From: Candidatus Aalborgiella aggregata
GTDB lineage: Bacteria > Pseudomonadota > Gammaproteobacteria > Burkholderiales > Burkholderiaceae_C
DNA length: 64,000 nucleotides
NCBI GenBank assembly: GCA_016705065.1
Contig: JADIYY010000001.1
Span: forward strand, 992,001 to 1,056,000
Direction of reading: 5' to 3'
Shown here: one piece after another, positions 51,026-59,947 of the stretch
Layout: each line of letters opens with the position of its first letter
How positions within the stretch are numbered: position 1 is the stretch's first letter
The notes under the pieces: model-generated
Seen by the model: the letters and a program-made list of their open reading frames with translations, nothing else
Databases searched by the model: none
Told to the model about the DNA's origin: nothing
Translations under genes and position numbers: made by a program

Positions 51026-52528
51026 TTACAAGCGCTCAAACACCGCCATCGATTCCACGTGCGCGGTGTGGGGGAACATGTTGACCACGCCGGCTGCTGT
51101 GCAGGTGTAGCCGGCTTCGTTGACCAAGAGGCCGGCATCACGCGCTAAGGTGGCGGGGTTGCAGCTGACATAGACAATGCGTTTGGGGGGCTGCCAGTTT
51201 TTGACGGCTTCGCTTGGATTTTCAATTGTCGGGTTGCTATCTTGCGTGACCAATTCAACCAAGGCTTTGACCAAGGCAAACGCGCCTTCACGGGGTGGGT
51301 CCATCAGCCATTTTTCGGCAATGCCATCTTCTGCTAACACACTGCCGGTGATTTCAAACAAGTTTCTTACTACAAATTCAGTAGCGCTGTAGGCAGTACT
51401 TACAGCTGCTACAGGCTTATTTTTCAAAAATTTTGGCTGATTAAACAGGTAATTTTGGCGCGACCGCACAACCAATTCTTCACTACCCTCCACACCCAGC
51501 ACTTCTTTGGCCTGTGTGGCCAACGGCAAGGTGAAGTTGCCCAAGCCGCAAAACCAATCAATCACGCGCTCTGATTTTTGCACATCCAGCAAGCGCAAAG
51601 CACGTGACACCAGCACTTGGTTGATGTGCGGATTCACCTGCGTGAAGTCGGTCGGTTTGAACGGCATGGTGATGCCGAATTGCGGTAAAGCGTAACTCAG
51701 GGTGCTGACTTTGCCAGCTTGTTCATCCATCAAATGCACCGTGTCCAAGCCCTTGGGTTGCAACCACCATTGCACAAATGTGTACTTCAGTGCGAAGTCG
51801 CGTAACTTGTCCATGTCGTTCGTGCTTAAAGCTTCCATGTGCCGCACCACCATCGCCACAACAGCATCACCAACCGCAATTTCCAACTGCGGAATAGTCT
51901 CTTTGGCGTCCATGCTGGCAATCAAATCGCGCAGTGGCATCAGTAAATCGCTCACATGCTGGGGCAATACAGGGCAGACTTGCATATCGGCCACATAGCG
52001 GCTTTTGCGTTCGTGAAAACCAATCAGCACTTGTCCATGTTCGCCCTTTTTGCGGACGAATTTGACAGAGATGCGGGCGCGATAGCGGTAGCCCCAGGCT
52101 GGGCCTTCAATAGGGCGCAAAATGTTATTGGCTTTAATTTTGCCCAAGTGCCATAAGCCGTCTTCCAGTGCGCGCTGCTTCACCGCCACCTGCGCGGCGA
52201 TGTGCAAGTGCTGCATTTTGCAACCTCCACACGCGCCCGAATGCAAACCAAAATGCGGGCAATTTGGGGTGACACGCTGTGACGATTCGCGCTTTATTGT
52301 TAACAGCGTGGCTTTTTCCCAGTTGTCTTTTTTGCGGTTCACATTGGCGCTGACCACTTCAAAGGGCAAAGCACCGTCAATGAACACCACCTTGCCATCG
52401 GCCTTGTGTGCTACGCCCTGGGCTTCAATGTCCAGGGACTCAACGTTCAGCCATTCGGTGGGATAGGTTTTAGTTTCGCTGGCTTCTGTTAAATTTTCGG
52501 TCTTATTTTGTGATCTATTTTTTCTCAT
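51026..52528 (-). CDS. rlmD: 23S rRNA (uracil1939-C5)-methyltransferase
   Basis: A 500-aa RlmD (RumA) enzyme. The N-terminal TRAM domain is followed by the [4Fe-4S] motif CPHFGLHSGACGGCKMQH. SAM binding is in VIDWFCGLGNFTLPLATQAK. WLMDPPREGAF and IVYVSCNPATLARDAG hold the substrate loop and the catalytic Cys. Residues about 368-387 (NKPVAAVSTAYSATEF) are an insertion relative to the family, encoded by an in-frame dispersed repeat. It is longer than the E. coli protein partly for this reason. No ribosome binding site is clear. Confidence 0.94.
   Translation of the reverse strand: MRKNRSQNKTENLTEASETKTYPTEWLNVESLDIEAQGVAHKADGKVVFIDGALPFEVVSANVNRKKDNWEKATLLTIKRESSQRVTPNCPHFGLHSGACGGCKMQHLHIAAQVAVKQRALEDGLWHLGKIKANNILRPIEGPAWGYRYRARISVKFVRKKGEHGQVLIGFHERKSRYVADMQVCPVLPQHVSDLLMPLRDLIASMDAKETIPQLEIAVGDAVVAMVVRHMEALSTNDMDKLRDFALKYTFVQWWLQPKGLDTVHLMDEQAGKVSTLSYALPQFGITMPFKPTDFTQVNPHINQVLVSRALRLLDVQKSERVIDWFCGLGNFTLPLATQAKEVLGVEGSEELVVRSRQNYLFNQPKFLKNKPVAAVSTAYSATEFVVRNLFEITGSVLAEDGIAEKWLMDPPREGAFALVKALVELVTQDSNPTIENPSEAVKNWQPPKRIVYVSCNPATLARDAGLLVNEAGYTCTAAGVVNMFPHTAHVESMAVFERL
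51367..51426 (+). repeat. dispersed palindromic repeat copy inside rlmD
   Basis: TTACTACAAATTCAGTAGCG, CTGTAGGCAGTACTTACAGC, then TGCTACAGGCTTATTTTTCA. It aligns over 60 bp with the intergenic family and has diverged most in the palindrome (15 of 21 positions match). It is antisense to rlmD and adds about 20 codons without breaking the frame. Confidence 0.7.
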
Positions 52529-52600
52529 AGCCGCTATTGTCTCAGGGCTTTACATGAAAAACTGGCAGAATGACTCCATCACTACCTTTTGGAAGAAAAA

Positions 52601-53203
52601 ATGAACGCACAACATACAAAACGCTACCCTGCCCCCGACATCAACAGCTTGCCCGATGACATTCGCGCCAAGATCGTAGCGGTGCAAGAAAAATCTGGTT
52701 TTATCCCGAATGTGTTTTTAGACTTGGCACGCCGCCCGGCTGAATGGCGCGCGTTTTTTGCCTACCACGATGCGTTGATGGCCCCCGAAACGGCGGGTCG
52801 CAGCAGCAACCTGACCAAAGGCGACAGAGAAATGATTGTCACCACCACAAGCGCCGCCAACAAATGTTTGTACTGCGTGGTGGCGCATGGCGCGATTTTG
52901 CGCATCATGGAAAAGAAACCACTGGTGGCCGACCAAGTGGCGGTGAATTACAAAAAAGCCGACATCACCCCACGCCAACGCGCGATGTTGGACTTTGCCA
53001 TGAAGGTTTGCCTGCACGCCGACGAAGTGAACGATGCCGATTTCACCGCTTTACACGCGCATGGTTTTGACGATGAAGACATTTGGGACATTGCCGCCAT
53101 CACCGCCTTCTTTGGTTTGTCCAACCGCATGGCCAGCTTCAGCGACATGGCACCCAACCCTGAGTTTTATTTGATGGGGCGAGTACCCAAGGTGAAAGCA
53201 TAA
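52601..53203 (+). CDS. AhpD-like peroxidase-related protein (carboxymuconolactone decarboxylase fold)
   Basis: A 200-aa protein. LPDDIRAKIVAVQEKSGFIP and NVFLDLARRPAEWRAFFAYH are typical of the uncharacterised peroxidase-related group, and TSAANKCLYCVVAHGAILR carries the CxxC redox pair and following His of AhpD. The ATG at 52601 has GGAAG upstream. It may reduce peroxides through its cysteine pair. Confidence 0.88.
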   Translation: MNAQHTKRYPAPDINSLPDDIRAKIVAVQEKSGFIPNVFLDLARRPAEWRAFFAYHDALMAPETAGRSSNLTKGDREMIVTTTSAANKCLYCVVAHGAILRIMEKKPLVADQVAVNYKKADITPRQRAMLDFAMKVCLHADEVNDADFTALHAHGFDDEDIWDIAAITAFFGLSNRMASFSDMAPNPEFYLMGRVPKVKA

Positions 53204-53222
53204 ATCACATTGATACCCTATT

Positions 53223-53286
53223 TGCTATCTATTTAATAGCACATTAGGCAATCAATACGCCGGCTACAGGCCAAATTTTCATATAT
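53223..53286 (+). repeat. dispersed palindromic repeat, intergenic copy
   Basis: TGCTATCTATTTAATAGCAC, ATTAGGCAATCAATACGCCG, then GCTACAGGCCAAATTTTCAT. It is one of the copies closest to consensus, between convergent genes. Confidence 0.88.
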
Positions 53287-53288
53287 AT

Positions 53289-54029
53289 TCAGGGAAGTAA
53301 GCTTAAATCAGCCACATAGCCCAAGCTGTTGTCGCTGGTGTTGTCTGCATCTGCACCCACGATGATGGCGGTAATTGCTGGCACTGTTTTAGATTCGGCG
53401 CCAAACGCTTTCAAAAAATCATCCGCCACATTGCGAGTGTGCTGCTTCCAAGATTTCAGTGACTGTGCGCCTGTATCCAGCACCATGTAACGCACACGTG
53501 CTGTGGTGGGACTGTTGTGTATGGTGCCTACCGCCTCTGCGTTCGCCCATACATAGCACAGCGTGGCGGTGGGCAATTTTTCTTTGCTGAAAAACTGCGC
53601 GAGTTTGAACAAAGTGCGCTCACCGCTGGGTATGCGGTCATCTGGCATGTCAAAACTGGCGCACACTTTCAGCGCTGTGTCTTCAGTTGCTTTGCCTTTG
53701 AAGCTGGCCTGCGTCAGTGCTTTGTCCAAACGCCATTGAAACGTCATGGTTTTAGCTGCGCCGGACCAAGGATGTGCCACCGTGCCCCAAGATTTATCGG
53801 CTAACAATCGCAATGCCTTTTTACCATCCACCGTTTGCACGTCAATGGTGGTCAGCGGTTTGGCATAGCGCTCTGGTAGAGCCACGTACTGCCACGGTGC
53901 GGGCACTTTGGCGTTGGTGGCGGTGGCAAAATTACTCAGCTCAGCGGCCTGCGCATTGTGCAGAGCCATACTGCACAAGCCGCAAAAAGCTAATATTGGC
54001 AGAATACGAAGCTTGATTAGATGACGCAT
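53289..54029 (-). CDS. DUF3047 periplasmic protein
   Basis: A 246-aa secreted protein of the DUF3047 family. Signal peptide (ILAFCGLCSMALHNAQAAE), then LRLLADKSWGTVAHPW, MTFQWRLDKALTQASFKG and VRYMVLDTG. Function is unknown. It starts 3 bp after the stop of the TVP38-reductase fusion; its ribosome binding site (GAGGA) lies in the last codons of that gene, so the two are translationally coupled. Confidence 0.82.
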   Translation of the reverse strand: MRHLIKLRILPILAFCGLCSMALHNAQAAELSNFATATNAKVPAPWQYVALPERYAKPLTTIDVQTVDGKKALRLLADKSWGTVAHPWSGAAKTMTFQWRLDKALTQASFKGKATEDTALKVCASFDMPDDRIPSGERTLFKLAQFFSKEKLPTATLCYVWANAEAVGTIHNSPTTARVRYMVLDTGAQSLKSWKQHTRNVADDFLKAFGAESKTVPAITAIIVGADADNTSDNSLGYVADLSLLP

Positions 54030-54032
54030 TTT

Positions 54033-56195
54033 TTATCCTCTGCGCCAATCATGGTATTTCTTCACCCATTCCAACAACTTGGTCGGCTGGTGTGCCCGCT
54101 TCCATTCACCAGCCACGTATTTGTTGCTCTCGGCCAAAGTGGGATAGGTATGGATTGTGCCTAGAATTTTGTTCAAGCCCAAACCGTGCTTCATCGCCAG
54201 CACGTATTCCGCCAACAAATCACCTGCATGTACACCCACAATGGTGACACCCAAAATTTTGTCTTTACCCGGCACGGTCAACACTTTCATAAACCCATGC
54301 GCTTCGCCATCGGCAATGGCACGGTCTAAATCGTCAATGCCGTATTTGGTGACTTCATAGGCGATGTTTTGTGTTTTGGCTTCTTGCTCGTTCAAGCCAA
54401 CGCGTGCCACTTCAGGATCGATGAAGGTAGCGGCTGGAATCACACTGTTATCAACTTTGAATTTTTTGAAAGTACCAAACAAAGCATTCACCGCCGCATA
54501 CCAAGCCTGGTGCGCGGCAGTGTGGGTAAATTGGTAAGGACCCGCTACATCCCCCGCCGCAAAAATATTCGGGTACACCGTTTCTAAATATTCGTTGGTT
54601 TCAACGGTGCGCTGAGTGGGTATGCCGATGTCTTCCAAGCCATAGCCTTTGAGTCGGGCAATGCGCCCGACCGCACAAATCAGCTCATCGTATTCAATGC
54701 GCTTTTCTACGCCCGCATGTTCAACGACCAATGCTTTCGCGCCGTTGCTTGATTCAAAACGCAGAGCCTTGTGTGACGTCAAGACCTGAACGCCGTCTGC
54801 TGTCAAAGAATCAAGTGCGTACTTTGAGACCTCTTCATCTTCACGAATCAAAATGCGCGGCGCCATTTCAATTTGCGACACATTTGACCCCAAACGCGCA
54901 AAGCTTTGCGCCAGTTCGCACCCAATGGGACCACCACCCAACACAATTAAGCGCTGAGGCACGGTATCTAAATGGGCAAATTTGTCCCATAGCGTATCGC
55001 TGGTGACATAGCCCGATTGCTCAATGCCGGGCAATGGCGGAACAACGGGGCTGGCACCTGTGGCAATGACGATGCTGCGTGTGGTCAATGTCCTCTTGCT
55101 GCCATCATTCATGGCGATTTCAACCGTCCATGGATTGATGATTTTGGCGTAGCCTTGCAAAACTTCCACACCCAAGCCGGTGTAGCGTTCAATGCTGTCA
55201 TGTGGCTCTATGGCGGCGATCACAGCGTGAACACGTTGCATCACCGCTTTGAAGCTGAAAGTCGGCTGCGTCCCCTGCAAACCGTAATTAGCCGCATGGC
55301 GCATTTGGTGCGCCACTTTGGCCGATTTGATCAAGGCTTTGCTGGGCACACAGCCATAGTTCAAACAATCGCCACCCATTTTGTGTGCCTCAATCAAGGT
55401 CACTTTGGCCTTCACAGCGGCAGCGATGTAGCTTGAGACCAAACCACCCGCACCTGCACCAATGACGATTAAATTGCGGTCAAACGAAGTTGGTTTAACC
55501 GCGCTCCATTTGGCATAGACCTTGCGCTTTTTAATGCCATCGACAATTTTCTTGGCGATGATGGGGAAGATGCCGAGCAGCACAAACGAGCCAAGCAAAC
55601 CGGGCGAAAGAATGCCTTTGAGCGAATCAATTTTGGCCAGTTGTGTACCTGCGTTGACGAATACTGCCGTGCCCAGCAGCATGCCAACTTGGCTCACCCA
55701 GTAGAAAGTCCAAGTTTTCATCTTGGTCAATCCCATGAGCAAATTGATGGCGAAAAATGGCACGAGCGGCACCAGACGCAGTGTGAACAAGTAAAACGCT
55801 CCTTCTTTTTCTACACCTTTGTTGATCTCCGCCATGCGTGCGCCAAACTTCTTTTGCACTGTCTCGCCAAGCGCAAAACGTGCAGCCAAAAAAGCCAAAG
55901 TCGCACCTATCGTGGAGGCAAATGACACCACGAACAAACCCACCCCCAAACCAAAAACTGCACCACCGGCCACGGTCATGATCGTTGCACCGGGTAGCGA
56001 CAGTGCTGTAACCACCACGTAAATCGCAAAAAAGCTGCCAATCACCAGCAAGGGCTTTTGTGCATACAACATACCAAATTGCGTCTGGCTTTGTTTGATG
56101 AAATCTAGCGTGAAAAAGCGCCCGAAGTCAAAAGCAAAGAAGGCGATGATGGCGGCAATCAGCGCAAGGATGAGGATGATTTTGCTTTTGTTCAT
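54033..56195 (-). CDS. fusion of TVP38/TMEM64 (VTT) membrane domain and mercuric reductase-like flavoprotein
   Basis: A 720-aa protein. Residues about 1-225 form a TVP38/TMEM64 domain (ALSLPGATIMTVAGGAVFGL, LRLVPLVPFFAINLLMGLTK). From about 240 there is a class I pyridine nucleotide-disulfide oxidoreductase: LIVIGAGAGGLVSSYIAAA, the redox pair in GGDCLNYGCVPSK, IATGASPVVPPLPG, FAAGDVAGPYQFTHTAAH and, at the C-terminus, HTYPTLAES with the catalytic His. Mercury-specific cysteines are absent. The ATG at 56195 is preferred to a TTG at 56216. The substrate is unknown. Confidence 0.9.
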   Translation of the reverse strand: MNKSKIILILALIAAIIAFFAFDFGRFFTLDFIKQSQTQFGMLYAQKPLLVIGSFFAIYVVVTALSLPGATIMTVAGGAVFGLGVGLFVVSFASTIGATLAFLAARFALGETVQKKFGARMAEINKGVEKEGAFYLFTLRLVPLVPFFAINLLMGLTKMKTWTFYWVSQVGMLLGTAVFVNAGTQLAKIDSLKGILSPGLLGSFVLLGIFPIIAKKIVDGIKKRKVYAKWSAVKPTSFDRNLIVIGAGAGGLVSSYIAAAVKAKVTLIEAHKMGGDCLNYGCVPSKALIKSAKVAHQMRHAANYGLQGTQPTFSFKAVMQRVHAVIAAIEPHDSIERYTGLGVEVLQGYAKIINPWTVEIAMNDGSKRTLTTRSIVIATGASPVVPPLPGIEQSGYVTSDTLWDKFAHLDTVPQRLIVLGGGPIGCELAQSFARLGSNVSQIEMAPRILIREDEEVSKYALDSLTADGVQVLTSHKALRFESSNGAKALVVEHAGVEKRIEYDELICAVGRIARLKGYGLEDIGIPTQRTVETNEYLETVYPNIFAAGDVAGPYQFTHTAAHQAWYAAVNALFGTFKKFKVDNSVIPAATFIDPEVARVGLNEQEAKTQNIAYEVTKYGIDDLDRAIADGEAHGFMKVLTVPGKDKILGVTIVGVHAGDLLAEYVLAMKHGLGLNKILGTIHTYPTLAESNKYVAGEWKRAHQPTKLLEWVKKYHDWRRG

Positions 56196-56323
56196 GGTGT
56201 AAGTGATGTTGGTCAACTATGCAAAGAATTGCTGCTGAATACGTAGTAGTCTGTCATGGCCTTGCAAAACTTACACATGCACATCCACATACGAAGCTTT
56301 ACGAGTCTAACAGCCTGAAAAAT

Positions 56324-56986
56324 TCACGCATTTCTGGCAAAGTCGATCACGGCATCACGGTCCGCAATATCTGCCGCATCGTGTGTGACCAAGAGCGTAG
56401 GCAATTGCAGGCGGCGCACATGCTCGAATACAAACTGGCGAAACTGCTCGCGCAGTGCTACATCGAGCTTAGAAAAAGGTTCATCCAACAAGAGTGCTTG
56501 CGGTTTGGCCAGCAGTGTGCGCATGAGTGAGACGCGCGCGCGCTGACCGCCAGAGAGAGTGAGCGGGCTGCGATCAGCCAAGCTTTGAAAGCCCAATTCC
56601 TTCAACGCAGCATCGGCTTGCGCCTCGCGCTCAGCTGCGGTGCCGGTCGGCACAGCGAAGAGCAAGTTTTGGCGCACGCTCATGTGCGCAAAGAGCAAAT
56701 CGTCTTGGAACAGCAGCCCAATACGGCGCTGACTCGTGGGCAAATGATCGACACGTTGGCCTTGCAGACTTACTTCGATGTTCACATGCAATCCATTCAA
56801 AGGTAAGCCAGCAATAGCGGCGAGCAAACTACTTTTGCCACAGCCGCTTGGACCCATCAGCGTCATGACCTTACCATTTGGGCAGTCAAGTGAGAAATCA
56901 CGCAGCAAGACGCGCAGAGATTCGCCTGCTCCTACATTCTTACCCACACTCTCCCCCACGCTCAATTGATGCACTTGGATTTTCAT
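56324..56986 (-). CDS. ABC transporter ATP-binding protein (YnjD-like)
   Basis: A 220-aa ATPase of an importer. Walker A is GPSGCGKSSLL, the signature motif LSGGQRARVSLMRTLLA, and Walker B ALLLDEPFSKLD, followed by the H-loop VTHDAADIADRD. It follows the permease by 39 bp and ends the operon. The set of binding protein, fused permease and this ATPase matches E. coli YnjBCD, annotated as a putative thiamine-type importer without firm substrate evidence. Confidence 0.9.
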   Translation of the reverse strand: MKIQVHQLSVGESVGKNVGAGESLRVLLRDFSLDCPNGKVMTLMGPSGCGKSSLLAAIAGLPLNGLHVNIEVSLQGQRVDHLPTSQRRIGLLFQDDLLFAHMSVRQNLLFAVPTGTAAEREAQADAALKELGFQSLADRSPLTLSGGQRARVSLMRTLLAKPQALLLDEPFSKLDVALREQFRQFVFEHVRRLQLPTLLVTHDAADIADRDAVIDFARNA

Positions 56987-57025
56987 AATCTAGAGTGTAG
57001 GTTGTTCACGTACATTGTTCTGCAA

Positions 57026-58666
57026 TCAGTTTGCAAAGCGCCTAGGGCGACCCAGCCACGCTGCCAAGGCGAAGACCACGGCAGGCAACAACCATTGCAA
57101 CCATGCAAATGCAGCCACTAAGGAGCGTTGGCCGCCAGAAGAAAGCGTCACAGCCTCGGTGGTCACCGTGACGATTTGGCCTTCGCCAACATACAGCGTC
57201 GGTAAAAACTGCGCCACACTCACTGCAAAGCCTACCGCGAAGGTGGCCAACAAACTTTGGCGCAGCAAAGGCCACTTCACGCGCAGCAAATACTGCCAGC
57301 GGCTCTTGCCCAATGTTGCACTGATGTGCGCATAGCGTGGATCGAAACCCAGATACGCTGGCGACAACGCAATCAAGCTATAGGGCAAGACAGCCAGCAG
57401 ATGAGTGAGCAAGACGCCGATGAAACTGCCGGTGAGATGCAAATCCAAGGCCAATCGATGCAGCCCAACCACCCAAAGCACGCCGGGTAGCAAAAGGGGA
57501 AGATACAAAAGCTTGCGTAATGCATTGTCCCAGCGCGGTGGTGCTGTTTCCAGCCATGCCACCGCCCAAACCAAGCCGATGCCAGCGCTCAGAAAAGCCA
57601 AAGCCACAGTCATCACCACGCTTTTGCTACTGCTGGCAACAGAGATCCAAGCCTCAGAACTGAAATTGCTGGGTATGAATTGAGGAAACGGCCAAACGCC
57701 TGAGACACTGCCAACAGCCAGCACAAGCAGCACGGCGACATAGCCCGATACAAATGCAAGCCAAACAAGGTGCCCGTTGGTGAAACGTCTTTGGATTGCC
57801 TCTTTGCCGCGCTCACCTCTGGTCAAATTGGGTTTGTGTCTTATCCATATCCCCATCAAACCTGCGCACATGCCGACGATGCCCGTGAGCAACCAGCCTG
57901 CAGCAGCACCCAGCGCATTGGTGCTGGCTTCGCTGTCTTGCAGCCACTGCCATGCACGCACCGACAGTGTTGCTGGGCTGCTCGGTCCAGCAATCAAAGC
58001 TGCATCGACCACGGTCAGCCCGTAGGCCAATACCGCCAGCAGCGGCCACAGCAAGCGAATTTTGAGTTGCGGCCATACGATGCGCCAAAACGCGCGATTA
58101 CTGCTGTACCCAAGTGTTTGTGCGGTATGGGATTCACGCAGCCAGCGCGCGCCGGTATCGTCGCGCTGCAATTGAGTGGCAGCAGCCCAAAGTAGAAACG
58201 GCACTTCTTTGAAAACGAGCATAGCGATCAGACCTAAACCAAAACTGTCTTGCGAAGTGGCGATCTGCGGCGGTTGCTCAAAGCCAGTGAGCCAAGGTGA
58301 TAACGCGCGCAATATCCAGCCGCTGGGCGCGATCAAAAATACCAAGCCAACAGCAAACGCAGCATGCGGCACAGCCAATAAGAAACCTAAACGGTGCACC
58401 AGTGCAGACCACCAAGGCTTGCTGAAAGCTTGTGAAATCAACCAAGCTGTCAAGCCCCATGCGAACAAAGTAGAAGCCAGACCAGTCCACAGCGTCATGC
58501 TAATTGCTTTACCGATATTTGGTGCTTTGAAAAGCTCATTCCAAGCATCAAAACTGGTGCTAGCCATTACAGAATATGCGAAAACTGCTATTAAAAAAAT
58601 AGCAATCGGCAAAGCCAATAGACTACTGGCAATTCTTGTTTTGTTGAGTCTAGGCAATAACGCCAT
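57026..58666 (-). CDS. ABC transporter permease (YnjC-like, two fused permease halves)
   Basis: A 546-aa membrane protein with about 12 hydrophobic segments in two homologous halves, each with a binding-protein-dependent transport loop (LGYSSNRAFWRIVWPQLKIR and ATLGKSRWQYLLRVKWPLLR). The internal duplication matches YnjC and ThiP-type permeases. The ATG at 58666 lies 5 bp after the binding-protein stop; an in-frame upstream start at 58696 would overlap it. A short palindrome near the N-terminus (58585-58603) resembles the core of the dispersed repeat. Confidence 0.88.
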   Translation of the reverse strand: MALLPRLNKTRIASSLLALPIAIFLIAVFAYSVMASTSFDAWNELFKAPNIGKAISMTLWTGLASTLFAWGLTAWLISQAFSKPWWSALVHRLGFLLAVPHAAFAVGLVFLIAPSGWILRALSPWLTGFEQPPQIATSQDSFGLGLIAMLVFKEVPFLLWAAATQLQRDDTGARWLRESHTAQTLGYSSNRAFWRIVWPQLKIRLLWPLLAVLAYGLTVVDAALIAGPSSPATLSVRAWQWLQDSEASTNALGAAAGWLLTGIVGMCAGLMGIWIRHKPNLTRGERGKEAIQRRFTNGHLVWLAFVSGYVAVLLVLAVGSVSGVWPFPQFIPSNFSSEAWISVASSSKSVVMTVALAFLSAGIGLVWAVAWLETAPPRWDNALRKLLYLPLLLPGVLWVVGLHRLALDLHLTGSFIGVLLTHLLAVLPYSLIALSPAYLGFDPRYAHISATLGKSRWQYLLRVKWPLLRQSLLATFAVGFAVSVAQFLPTLYVGEGQIVTVTTEAVTLSSGGQRSLVAAFAWLQWLLPAVVFALAAWLGRPRRFAN

Positions 58667-58671
58667 CCCGA

Positions 58672-59892
58672 TCAAGCCCCGTAGCGGCGCAGCCATTCCT
58701 TCTCAATCGGATCGACCCAACTGCCATGGGGTTCAGGGATGACGGGGGCGAATTTCTCGACTTGGCCGGGCGCACGCGCAGTGTTAAATAGCGCGGCATC
58801 TTGTGGGCTCATTTTGGTGGGCGACAACACGGTTGGATCACCCCACACCTTGATATCGCCTTTGCGCGCTTGTGCCGTTGGCGAGAGTAAGAAGTTCGCC
58901 ACCACTTGGCTGGCTTCTTTGACCTTGCTGTTAAATGGAATCGCTAAAAAGTGCGTGTTGCCAATCGTTCCGCTATCGAACTGATAGCTGATCACGTTGG
59001 CAGATAAACGTCCTGCTGCGATTTCGTTCGCTGCTTCGTTGGGGTTGAAAGTGAAGGACAAGGAAAGTTCGCCATCGGCCATCATTTGGCGAATCGCTGC
59101 AGCGTTAGCAGGGAATTGCTTGCCGCCGCGCCACAAATGGGGATGCAGGGCATCCAGGTGTTTCCACAAGGGCTCGGTGACTTTCGCGAAAGCTGCTGCG
59201 TCATAGGGTTTGTAAAGCTCCGCGCGGTCTGCAGTCAAATCCATCAAAGCTTGCTTGAGGAAAGTAGTGCCATGGAAGTTGGGCGGTTTGGAATAAGTGA
59301 CGCGGCCAGCGTTTGCCTTGGCAAATTCAAGCAAAGCGGCGGTGGAGCGTGGCGGATTGGGCGTTTTGCTGCGATCGGCAAAAAATGTCAGCTGCGCCAT
59401 ACCCCAAGGCGCTTCCAGACCTTGCACGGGTTCCGCAAAGTCAATGCGGGTGGTGGGTTTTCCTTGCACATCAACATATTTGAAACTGGGCAAATTCTCC
59501 GCCCAAGGGCCGAACAGCATGGCTTCGCGCTTCATAGCGAGGAAGTTCTCGCCATTGATCCACACCAAATCGACCGAACCGTCAGTATTGCGCCCTGCCG
59601 CTTTTTCGTTGCGAACGCGTTTGACCACATCGGCGGTATCGGTCACTTTCACATGCTGCAGTGTCACGCCAAACTGCTTTTGTAATTCAACGCCAGCCCA
59701 TGCCAGATAGGCATTGATGCGCTCGCTGCCACCCCAAGCGTTCAACACCACGGTTTGTCCACGCGCTTTGCGCTCAATCTCGCTCCATGTAGATTGTCCA
59801 AACGACAATGAGGCCAGTGGCAGGCTGGAGGTCATCACCAAAGCATTGCGTGAAAACTGGCGGCGATTCAAATGAGGCATAGAGACTTTCAT
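58672..59892 (-). CDS. ABC transporter substrate-binding protein (YnjB-like), Tat signal
   Basis: A periplasmic binding protein of about 406 aa. The Tat signal NRRQFSRNALVMTSSLPLAS is followed by VVLNAWGGSERINAYLAWAG and VDLVWINGENFLAMKREAML, typical of YnjB. ATG codons at 59892 and 59880 are both possible; no clear ribosome binding site decides. It is the first of the three transporter genes, 55 bp after the nucleoside hydrolase gene. Confidence 0.9.
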   Translation of the reverse strand: MKVSMPHLNRRQFSRNALVMTSSLPLASLSFGQSTWSEIERKARGQTVVLNAWGGSERINAYLAWAGVELQKQFGVTLQHVKVTDTADVVKRVRNEKAAGRNTDGSVDLVWINGENFLAMKREAMLFGPWAENLPSFKYVDVQGKPTTRIDFAEPVQGLEAPWGMAQLTFFADRSKTPNPPRSTAALLEFAKANAGRVTYSKPPNFHGTTFLKQALMDLTADRAELYKPYDAAAFAKVTEPLWKHLDALHPHLWRGGKQFPANAAAIRQMMADGELSLSFTFNPNEAANEIAAGRLSANVISYQFDSGTIGNTHFLAIPFNSKVKEASQVVANFLLSPTAQARKGDIKVWGDPTVLSPTKMSPQDAALFNTARAPGQVEKFAPVIPEPHGSWVDPIEKEWLRRYGA

Positions 59893-59947
59893 AGGCAAGA
59901 ATAAAACTCAAACAGTCAAATGATGAGTCGAGCAACAGCGTTGAATC

